Source of the DNA: Escallonia rubra | Taxonomy: Eukaryota > Streptophyta > Magnoliopsida > Escalloniales > Escalloniaceae | Length of the DNA stretch: 64,000 bases | Direction: 5' to 3' | Assembly: GCA_033065855.1 (NCBI GenBank) | Contig: JAVXUO010003038.1 | Coordinates: 124,001-188,000, forward strand | Part shown: piece after piece, positions 54,458 to 64,000 of the stretch | Position numbering within the stretch: the first letter of the stretch is position 1 | How the letters are laid out: the number at the start of each line of letters is the position of its first letter | The notes under the pieces: generated by a model | The model's input: the letters and a program-made list of their open reading frames with translations, nothing else | The model's database searches: none | What the model was told of the DNA's origin: nothing | Translations under genes and position numbers: made by a program

Positions 54458-54780
54458 TGCGCATACTTAGATTACATAGGCTGAATTCTTAGGAAATTGA
54501 AACGAGTACTCCACTTTACAGTCTAGCATCGAGAAACTCATTAACTTATTAAAAACTTTGAGAAAGTACCTTCAAACAACGTCTTCTAGATCTGAGCAGC
54601 AGAGAATAGCACAGGAAACATTGGCTCTATACTGGCCTCTCGTGCATATAGAAGCGGCAGAGGGATCAGAAGGCGCCACGGGTTGAATCCTCAAAACCCA
54701 AGCCTCCAATGCTTGAGAACCCTAGCTGGAGTGGAGCTGAAGCTCAATCTTAATATTCTTTTTTTCTGTCTCTTCCAAAG
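54458..54780 (-). mobile_element. Second copy of the gypsy A LTR segment
   Basis: It matches 19408-19710 in the same orientation over about 320 bp: TGCGCATACTTA, CTAGCATC.AGAAACTC, AAAGTACCTTCAAACAA, TTCTAGATCTGAGCAG, GGCAGAGGGATCAGAAGG, GCTTGAGAACCCTAGCTGG. Similarity stops near 54780, so this copy is truncated. Confidence 0.75.
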
Positions 54781-56182
54781 TCACGAATATTCAGAAGTGT
54801 GGTGGAGCAGCCCTTTCCCTTCCTTGCTATATCGTCCTTCTTCGGCTTTAGCACAAGCTTCTTCTTTCTTTTTCACCATCTTTTACGAAGTAAGAGTAAA
54901 TGTTTTGAATGCCATCATGCATTGTTTTTCGGTCATATTGCCAAGGTCGACCAAGTAAAATATGGCATGCATCCATGGGAACGACATTACAATACACGGC
55001 CTATTAAAAAAATTGTTAACATAAATCCGCAATCTATTTGGTTCCTTTGGTTGATCCCCTTGCCATGAATAGAGAGTTATGCATCACATTGAGAAACTTT
55101 TTGCCTTTTCCAATGAACTTCTTTAGGCAGGCTATCTAGTGCGGAATATTCTAAAACATCCAACAAATTGCAAGTCACTTTACTCCTCCAATCTCTACAT
55201 CCTCGATCAGCTTCTTAGCTTTTCAAACTTTTGACCATGTACAAAAATAACATCACGATTTCTTATCGTATTTAAGCACATCATTAGTCACTAAATCATA
55301 ATCTCTACTAACAAAAGCACCAACAAAACCAGGACCATGAATAACGTTGAATACTTGCAACACTAGGCTTTCATTTTTTTAAGAAAACAAGGAAGTTTTA
55401 ATTTCTGGCTTGATTTTTCTCTCCCTTTTGTTTGCTGCTTAAATTTAATTTTCTGGCCCCCTAGCAATCAAAACGTGGTGCGAAAAACAAAGTTATTGGA
55501 TTGCAATAACAAACTCCTTTGACTTTTGGTCTAACGGGTCTTTAACAACCCAATATATCTATCTTGGTTATACTTCTATAAAATTTCGCTACCATCCCGG
55601 ATCTAACACAAGCTTGATGTACGAAATGTAAGACCTGTAAATTACCTCAGAGGAATGTGTAAACCCAATAATTGAACTAAATCACAATAGGACAAGCCTG
55701 AATATGATTATTCACATACTAACAATGTATCAAATGACTTCACGCTTAATAATCTCGACTATTATATCTGTAATTATTAAGACAAACAACTTTTTTGATC
55801 TGAACCAATTCCTTACCACATAAGTTCATATCTATCACACACTCAAAATTTACTCAGGGATTAAACCTCTTCCTCGCGTAGCCTCACATACTCACAGCTT
55901 CTCATAACCTCATAAACTTTTTACTCCCTTACTATTATAATTTTGTGGTACAATCTCTTTATCACCAACTCACCTATTTATATACCACACAATCCCAAAC
56001 CTATCACAATGCAAGTACCAAGAATTCGATTCAGGATTTTTCCCTTAATTACGATAAAAGGGACCCATTCATATGTACAACCAAAGTCAATTATGTTTGT
56101 ATCTAGATCCTCCTTATTAATTGGAGAGTAGTTAGTTACAATATGACAGTTGTCATTTAACGAACTCCTAACTGAGTTTTCC
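54781..56182. other. Intron 15, middle, no recognised feature
   Basis: AT-rich sequence between the truncated gypsy LTR and gypsy element C. It probably includes the 3' LTR of element C (not delimited). No gene seen. Confidence 0.4.
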
Positions 56183-56529
56183 TCCAAGATCAAAATGTAT
56201 TTCATGCTTCATGCTTGAGATTCAAATTGGGCAAACCCACACGCCCTGCACACTTCTATCATAGCAAGGACAAGGTAGACATGTGCTTACTAATCCTAAA
56301 CTAACCAACAACTAACTAACTATTTGTAAAATTAATGAAATAATTTAATAGCCTGGTCCAAGACTTCTTGAGCAATAGCCTGGTCCCTTTGTACTCTTCC
56401 TTCTTTTAAGTATACCAATAGGTTCAATAAGCACTTGTCTACTTTGTCCTTGCTCTGATTAATGCAGGGTTTGTGGGTTTGACCTATTTGAATCTCAAGC
56501 ATGAAGCATGAAATACTTTTTGATCTTGG
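56183..56529. repeat. Inverted duplication, ~67-bp arms
   Basis: Arm 56183-56250 and arm 56464-56529 are inverted complements (core ATTTCATGCTTCATGCTTGA, then GATTCAAAT, CAAACCCACA, CCCTGCA) with a spacer of about 210 bp. The right arm is part of the gypsy C integrase tail, so the left arm is a copied and inverted piece. Confidence 0.8.
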
Positions 56530-59228
56530 ACACTGGTGGATGAAGCAATTGGTAAGCCACAAAGCCGCTCTCTTTAGGATTTGAAACAGCCCGTAGTATT
56601 TGAAACTCAGCTTCATCTTCTTTCTAATTGCCAAGGGTTGTTGTCTTGAAGGTTGGAGTTTGAGATAAACTGAGGCACTTTTATTGAACTTTCTATCGGT
56701 CCTGTGTTGATCAACAAACCACTTCATCCTTTCTTGTGTCTTGGTGAGGGAGTCCTTAAGTAACTTGATCAAAAGGCTTTTATCCTCGATGAAATCTGCC
56801 ACTGCAGCATTGGTTGTTGAGTGAGCTTGGTGAGTGAACAACATTTTGGGAGGTGGGTAGCCAACTAGCCATTTAGGGCTCCAAAATGTGTCCTGGCAAT
56901 ACTGGTACTAAATTTTATATCATACCAAAACTCAGCCAAAGGAGACTCGTGCCTCTTATATAGTTTTCCAGGACCTATTTAGCCCCTCTGTTTGACCATC
57001 AGTCTGTGGACGGTAGGCAGTGTTGAGGTGTAACTTATGACCCCATCGCTTAAATAGTTCTTGCCAAAAGTGGCTGAATCCCTGTCTGAGATTACCGAGG
57101 ATGGAAGGCCATGGAGCTTATATATGTGCTCAAAGAATGTCAGGACTAGACTTTAGGCAGTGATGGGATGAGAAAGGGCTAAGAAATGGCCATACTCAAT
57201 GAGTCTGTCCACAACCACCAAATACCAATATTATGCTTTACCCCAGAAAGTGGAAGACCTACCACAAAATCCATAATAATTTCCCAAGGCTGTAAGTGAC
57301 CTGGATATGGGATGGTTTCTGTTTTGATCCTTTGGCAGGTCTAAAGCAGCTGCCCAATCCCCAACCGCATCAGGTGTAAGGCCAAGTGAGTGAGAGTATC
57401 TTGAGCTGTTGGGCATCTTGGAAGCTGGTGAATAACTTGTTTTTCCATGCTGGGAGTCAGTTGTGATAGGCTTCTGCTTCTGACTGCCTGGATAAGGCAG
57501 CAGCTGCCTTATTCTTCTCAATCCCATTTTTGTAGGTCAAAGTGTAATCAAACCCAAGAAGTTTACTGGGCCACTTCTATTGTAAGAGAGTAGTCATTAT
57601 TTGGTCCATGAAGTACTTAGAGACATCTGTGATCAGTTCTGATCTCAAAAGAGCTACCAAGTACTTCCTCCTGTTGAGAGCGGTGACTACAACTAGGAGC
57701 TCCTTTTCATAAGTTCATAACACTTGATACTTAGGGCACATGGCTTTACTTAAGTAGGCAAAAGGTCTGCCTTAGCACCAATTCCAGTCCCACTAGCACC
57801 AGTCTCAAGAACAAAAGGCCTTTTGAAACCAGTCATGGCTAGAGTGCGAATAGCACACATACCTTGTTTTAGCTGTACAAAAGCTTGATCTGCTGCTGGA
57901 GACCATTCAGACCTGTATTTCTTTAATGATCCAATCAAAGGATTACTGGCTTTCCCGTAGTGCTGTTCAAACCTCCTGTAGTGAGGCCTAAGAAATCTCT
58001 CGAGGCTTTCACAAAAGTAGGATTAGGCCACTTGAGCATGCTTTCAATTTTAGCTGGAGTGACCAAAACCCCTGACCTAGAATTGGTGATGACCCAAATA
58101 CTCCAGCCTAAGGTGGTATTGACTTAGCAGTTGAAAGGTAAGTTTCAAGTGGGGTAACATGCTCTGGGGTACTTTTTGCTATAGACTAAAATGTCAGCAA
58201 AGAAAATTAGGATGAATCTTTTAAGGTACGGTATAAAAGCAACATTCATGAGGGCTTGAAAAGATCCTGGAGTGTTGGTGAGACCAATAGGCATAAATCC
58301 AAATTCATAGTGTTCTAGGTGAATCCTGAATGCAGTCTTGTAGACATCCTCTTTATTTACCCTGATTTGATGATATCCTGCCTTAAGTCCACCCTAGAAG
58401 AAATAGTTCATCAAAAGTTCTTCTACAAGAGGAATTGGATATTTGTTTGTGTTAGTGATGGCGTTTAAGGCTCTGTAGAGTCTCCACTCCCTGTTGTTTT
58501 TTTCACGAGGGCTGGTGAGGCAAAAGGGCTGGTGCTTGGTTTGACGCTCTCATCGTCTAACATTTCATTACAATCTTCTCAATGGCCTCCTTTTGCAGAA
58601 AAGCATACCTACAGCACCTTTGATTTTTTTTCTTTTTCTTTTTTTCTTGGGAAGAAGGGGAAGAAGGGGGTGGGGAGAGAGAGAGGGGGGGTCCTTTAAG
58701 AGGAATTTTGCAATTATGTGCTTTGTGAGGGGCAGTCCTCTTGGAATCTCAAAATCATCTGGAAATTCAGTCAAAACTTCAGTAAAGACAGGATCTAAGG
58801 GAACTTTACCTTCTTCCACAGTAAACCTGCGCAAAAAGTGCTACCAGATCACTCCCCTACTGCAGTAATTTCCTCTTTTTAGCTCTTGATATGATTTACA
58901 TTTATGCTCATCAATCACTCCTCTGAAATGGATCTTCTTGCCCTTCCCTATACAAGTAATAGCCGGTTTCTTGAAAGTTAAACTAAAAACCACAGGCTCA
59001 TATTGTTCTAGCTGTTGATACCCGAAAGCAATATCAAATCTTGCTAAGGGTCAAATTTTCTTATCAGCCTTGAAGGACTGACCTTGGATTACCCATTCAA
59101 CATTAGTGCTCCCCTTTACTCTCCAAGTTGGTGACATCAGCTACAACAACTTTGATGGCATTGACTGGTGCAATTTTACATCTTAATGCTTTAGCCACAT
59201 CAAGATGTAGGAAGTTACTAGTAGATCC

Positions 59229-61063
59229 TGTGACACCCCTGACCTGGAGGCAGACCTTCACATACCGTTTCAAAATATTCCTACTTACGAGAAATATAAT
59301 ACCCAAAAGTATTTCCCAAAAGAATATAACCTCAAAAGAGGTAATCAGAGCTCTGAACCATATTACAAATCCAATACTCACATTAACCACAAGTATCTAG
59401 TAACTGCAACGGAAATTTGATACAAATAATCACTTCCCAACCATTGGGTTCCCAAAAGCCACTAAATCAAAAACTATTACAAGGTTATCATATCAAAGCC
59501 ACTAAAAAAAGTTATAAATTAAAATACATCTCCAAGCTCATGAAAATAGCTACTAACTCCTCTAGGTTGTCTCAGCTTAATTACCTGAAATGGGAGGAAG
59601 GTGTGTTTGGGGGTGGGGGGGGGGGGGGGGTGTTAAGCACAAAGATCACACACCCACACCCACATAGTACAAAGCAGGTATTTAGTAACATATAATTTGG
59701 TCAAAACGAAACATATGGAAACGAAAGTGCAAAGACGATAAATAATTTTAGCCCGGAAAATCATCAGTGTGAAAGTGTGAGATTCGAATAATTAATCAAA
59801 TACGATATATTCACGTGATACGTGATTGTAAAGCACGTTAACCTAAGCACATGTTTTAATTCAAAGTTCGCATACCGGTAGCAATAGCCATATCATGTCA
59901 TGGTATCACATTAACCTAGGCACGTGAATGTTCTAAATATAAGTTCAATTCCAAGGGGTCTAATGGACATCAAAGTATCTCAAAGGGATGTGAGCCACAA
60001 AAGCATCGAAACTTTGCATTTCAAATGGGATAGCTTCACAATTTCTGAAACTACTTGATTTTAGACTTAGATCGAAGAGGGTGAAAATGCGAGTTCAACA
60101 GAATCTAAATCACTCCAATCTGAGTTCGTATGGGCTAGATATGACCTGCTGAAGAAATAAACACTAAAAGAAAATTAAGGTACAAGAACAAACAACTTGA
60201 TGACATGTGGCAAGTTACTAAGGCAGCCCCCACGTGATGAATGATGGAAGACATCAAAGTGAGGCTTCCACGATACATGTATATAGAGAACTTAGTTGAG
60301 AAGGTGTGAAAGTACATCACTGTATTAATGATTTACAAAGAATTGGGCAAGCAAAATGATGTGTACATCTGACCTAACAGATGTGAGATGCATGGACACA
60401 CAAGTGATACAAAATAATAATAATAAAAATAAAAAATCCAAGGGATCCAGTTCTTCTGCTAAATGTGATGAAAATCCAAGGAACTGCACCTAATGAACTT
60501 TGTTTGTACATTTACAATGAAAAAGAGAATGTCATCATATTGGCTGGCGAGAAAACTAACGAGTCGAGACAAAAATTCAAACAAAGTTCTTGTTCTAACA
60601 GAAGTTATTTCAATTAAATCACGGGACATGAGTATCGCTATCAACTCAATAGAGGTGGTTGTAGTATATGTATCCCTTACCATAATTCACACAATAAGAT
60701 TCGCAAAGTTGCGTAAGCTTTCAAAAATTTCAAACCTAAATAATTAAATCAACCCACTTATATCAAAATCTTCAAAAGCACAATCCTCATTTGATTCCAA
60801 TCCTACTTACAATTAAAGTGGGTTTAGGATCACTTACAATTGTTGGTAGAATTTGCAATCCTCAAAACCCTAGATTTTGCTTTCTTCTATTCTTTGTAAG
60901 CCAACACTGAAAGTATCGACAAAATTGAAACTGACTAGCCCTTAAATAACCAAAAGAACCCTAAAGATATGTCACTTATTAAAAAGTACCCTAAAAGGTT
61001 ACTAAAACTACGAAGGTAGCACAAAAAGAAAATAATTGGTTATAGAGTATTTGGGGTCTTACA
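59229..61063. mobile_element. Solo LTR (1835 bp) with 5-bp TSD in gypsy C protease
   Basis: Starts TGTGACACCCCTGACC, ends GGGGTCTTACA, flanked by GATCC on both sides (59224-59228 and 61064-61068). The only complete copy here of the LTR family also found at 1-2948 and 47001-48912. Ends of this form are usual for plant Ty3/gypsy LTRs. A poly-G run lies at 59613-59630. No internal coding region, so the element was reduced by LTR-LTR recombination. Confidence 0.92.
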
Positions 61064-61373
61064 GATCCACTGCCAATGAGGATTGTCATAGGCTATTTCC
61101 TTACAAACCCTTGCAGCTTGATGGTGTTCCCTGTGGGAATTCCCCCATATGTATGAAGTTTAATAGAGGTTGTGGCATCCTCTTCTCCTATAACTTCTTC
61201 CTCTGCTGCTGCTTTGATTTCTTCCTGTTCCTCATCACTATCAGGAATAAGTTCGCTTATTCGTACACTTATAACTGGGCCTTAACTTCTTTCACAAGTA
61301 AAACACTGCCATGCCTCCCTCCTCGTTTGTACCTCAGAATTAGTGAGTTGAAAAAACAGGGGTTTGGGATTTA

Positions 61374-62670
61374 CGTCCTTCGTCCCTAAATAAGTGAGCT
61401 CCTTTCCTTATTGGGTTGTTTCACAATAAGTGAGTGCTTTTCAATTCAAGCTATAAATATTATGTACAGTTCCATCTTTTCCCTTTATGTGTAATCTTTT
61501 AATTTCTTTGATAACTTTGTTATTTTTTTAATCGTTAACAGCATGTCATTTCTCTTTCCTTCCCCTCTGTTTCTCTCTCTTCAACATAACTGCCATCACC
61601 ACCTCCCACACAGACCACCATCGCAACGACCCCTTCCTCTCTCTCGTTCACCACCATCACTTCCCTTCAATTGCTAATGCAGCAAATCGAAGTCCCTACA
61701 TTTCTTTCTCCCTCTGCGACCTCCACCGCCGCCGCCTCCCTCCACTCCACACCACCACCCTGAGCGTATCACCACCACGCCTCCATCTGATCGCCACCAC
61801 CTGCTGCAGCAGCCTGAGCCCGCTTTGGCTCGTGCACAAACAAAATAAAAACAATAATTGATTCCTTTGTCGCCGAGAGCCCTATGACACTGTACACAAG
61901 ATCTTAGCCACCCTCAAGCCACACTAACTACCACCCTCTCAATTACTCAATGGATCATGGAAAAAGAAAGCTTCTACAGAGATATTCACAGGTGATAAGG
62001 CGCTCAACTAGGCACGGCTCGAACTCAAGTAAGCATGGTTGTGACTCGACTAGGCGTGACTGGGCTCAACCAGGCCTCCTGTTCTATAATTTGAGCTAAA
62101 TTGGACTCTTTTTTTGTTTAAAGTTGAATTGCAATTTGACAGCGGAGTTTGCATTTGCATCTGGGATTCGCATGGGTTGTCAAATTTTTTGTTCTCAATT
62201 CACCCAAGAGATGGTAATTTCAGATTGATGATATTGTTAGGATGATGAGCCGGAGTAGGTGATGCAATCACGGTAACCTCCATAGGCGCCGGCAATACAA
62301 AATTGAGTTTTGTGTGAAGATTTCAAAAGAGAAAACAATAAAAAATTCAAAAAGCAAAGGCTGCTAAATGTGATGGGAAGTGGGTTTTGCAGTTCAGATA
62401 TTGATTTTTCAATTCAACTTTGTCGAGCCAAATTGGAGCCTAGCACATTTTGGAGAAATTAAACTTTGAGAAGATGAGGAGAAAATGAAGAGAGAAAAGC
62501 AGGGACGGAACACTGCGGCCTTTAGATCTGACCCATAGAGAATTTTTTACGTTTTGATTCACAATTTAGATAAAAAGGCAGCCCAGGTTAAATTAGGAAA
62601 TTTCAAGAGATTGACTAAGGCATTCATATGTGTACTAAGTCGAAGCACTCACCAATTTAGGAAGGGAGAG
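61374..62670. mobile_element. Mariner-like element (1297 bp) inside gypsy C gag
   Basis: The left end CGTCCTTCGTCCCTAAATAA and the right end (inverted) CTCTCCCTTCCTAAATTGGT are imperfect inverted repeats continuing with GTGAG. TA lies on both sides (61372-61373, 62671-62672). The length is almost the same as the element at 31443-32740. The interior has a similar make-up: a CT-rich, CACCACC/CCGCCGCC-rich block (61555-61810) and an AGGCGTGAC-like patch (61995-62085). No transposase. Confidence 0.7.
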
Positions 62671-62984
62671 TATTTAGGAGGGAGTTAGGCTTCTTAGGTC
62701 TTGGTTGAAGGGTACATGTGTATTTTGTTGGTGTTATACTGGTGTGGCTGGTGTTTGTCACGTGAGAAAAGGAATTGTGTGAGTGCTCTTGGCTGGAAGG
62801 GTAGGGTTTGGAAAGGGCGTATGGCTCTTTGGCATTGAATATTGGCTCATTGATACTGAAGGTGATGAGGGGTGTGAGGAGATTAGTTTAGCTTCTTGTA
62901 ATCCAGCAAGGTTTAGAGACGAATTTGAGGATTTTGATCTCAGGTTTAGGCACTGATGAAAGTAGGGACGGTAATAATCATCAG

Positions 62985-64000
62985 CCTTCGTTTCTTTGTA
63001 AAGAAGGAGGATGACACTGTGAGACTCTGTATCAATTATAGAGTTGAACAAGATAACGATCTGTAACAAGTACTCATTGCCCCATATCGATGATTTGTTT
63101 GACCAACTTCAGGGTACTTGTTGTTTTTCAAAGATTAATCTGATTGTTCAGGTGTCATCAGTTGAAGGTGATAAAGGAGGATGTCCCAAAGAGAGCGTTT
63201 AGCACACGCTATGGACATTATGAGTTTCTTGTCATGCCTTTTGGTTTAACCAATGTCCTAGCAGTGTTCATGGATATGATGAATAAGGTATTTAAGGATT
63301 ATTTGGACCAGATTTGTCGTATTTCTAATGAGATTCTAGTATACTCGAAGTATGAGGAGGAGCATATGAAGCATTTGAAACTGGTGTTGTAGCGATTGAG
63401 AGACCACAAGCTGTCTACGAAGCTCTCAAAGTGTGACTTTTGGCTTCAGTAAGTTGGGTTGCTTTTGACACATGGTAAGTAAGGATGGTCTTTTTATGGA
63501 ACCAAAGAAGATTGAGACAATGACTGAATGGCAGAAGCCTAGCACAGTGAAAGAGGTGCACAGTTTTTTGGGTATAGCAGGTTGCTAAAGACAATTCGTG
63601 GAGGGCTTCTTCAAGATTGAGGACCATTGACTCGGTTCACGCGCAAGAGTGTGCGGTTTGTTTTGACCGATGATTGTGAGTCCAACTTTCAGGAGCTCAA
63701 GCAGAGACTAGTGACACCGCCGGTATTGACATTGTCATCAGATTCAGGAGGGTTTTGAATCTATATTAATGCCTTTAGGAGAGGACTTGTTGTGTTTTGA
63801 TGCGGCATGGGAAGGTCATTGCCTATGCATCGAGGCAGTTGAAGACTCGTGAGCTGAATTATCCAATCCACGAGTTGGAGTTGGCAGCAGTTTTCTTCGC
63901 TTTGAAGCTGTGGAGGCATTACTTGTGCGGAGCTTAATAAGGGGCAGCGCAGATGGTTAGAGTTTCTGAAGGATTATGACTGTTGAATCCACTATCATCC
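62985..64000 (+). pseudogene. Gypsy element D RT/RNase H fragment
   Basis: + strand: [118 protein letters not shown], and at the edge RRWLEFLKDYDC. Several stops and frame changes. The YxDD-type motif is replaced (ISNEILVYS), and about 40 residues of RNase H before RRWLEFLKDYDC are deleted. It abuts the gag end of element C in opposite orientation and continues past the window. Confidence 0.88.

Larger units (their letters stand above)
56332..62975 (-). pseudogene. Gypsy element C (chromovirus-like) gag-pol pseudogene, split twice
   Basis: Order on the - strand: gag end (62760-62975, LRSKSSNSSLNLAGLQEAKL, FPNPTLPAKSTHT), [mariner-like insert 61374-62670], nucleocapsid/spacer (61064-61330, MPWQCFTCERS, DEEQEEIKAAAEEE, KLHTYGGIPTGNTIKLQG), protease (GS then, past the LTR, GSTSNFLHLDVAKALRC), linker to RT (58568-59100, DPVFTEVLTEFPDDFEIPRG), RT (58000-58550, KNNREWRLYRALNAITN, LEHYEFGFMPIGLTN, IFFADILVYSK), RNase H start (57750-57938), integrase and C-terminus (56332-57530, LKLQPSRQQPLAIRKKMKLS, FKYYGLFQILK). 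The catalytic FxDD of RT is FADI here and stops are frequent. Confidence 0.85.

Noticed and set aside
1..64000. CRISPR arrays, bacterial operons or rRNA
   Set aside because: The direct repeats present are microsatellites, LTRs, TRIMs or a 29-bp tandem array without spacers. The gene structure is that of a plant nuclear gene. No rRNA landmarks seen.

Overview
This is nuclear DNA from a flowering plant with a large, repeat-rich genome, most likely a eudicot. The species cannot be named from the sequence. The evidence is GT-AG introns, a plant-type GH35 beta-galactosidase, and plant lineages of gypsy, copia, TRIM, hAT, MULE and mariner elements, with abundant CT/GA microsatellites.

The window holds one host gene, on the + strand. 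It is a BGAL9-type beta-galactosidase (apoplastic/cell-wall enzyme) that starts at 4036 and runs off the right edge. Fifteen exons can be placed (4036-52223). They join into one uninterrupted reading frame of 624 codons, all with GT-AG junctions and matching phases. The GH35 catalytic acid/base and nucleophile glutamates are present. The C-terminal third of the protein, roughly 270 residues by family comparison, is not found in the last 11.8 kb and should lie beyond 64000.

Nearly everything else is transposable DNA in or beside this gene. Upstream (1-2948) is an inverted pile-up of one gypsy-type LTR family. Intron 1 (2.3 kb) has a foldback element and intron 4 (2.3 kb) a TRIM. Intron 7 (5.8 kb) has a near-complete hAT element with an 8-bp target-site duplication (TSD). 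Intron 11 (8.1 kb) has two decayed gypsy elements carrying a solo LTR, a MITE and a non-autonomous hAT. Intron 12 (17.8 kb) has two decayed copia elements, which host a mariner-like element, a gene-capturing MULE and a TRIM, plus a hAT MITE. Intron 14 (6.2 kb) has a zf-MYM-like hAT split by an LTR. Intron 15 (over 11.8 kb) has a gypsy chromovirus split by a solo LTR and a mariner-like element, followed by another gypsy fragment.

The most unusual item is a 1.04-kb Pack-MULE (36887-37922) with long terminal inverted repeats and a perfect 9-bp TSD. It carries two pieces of an ALOG/LSH-domain gene in opposite orientations. Several other insertions are pinned to the base by matching TSDs, so the nesting order can be read directly.
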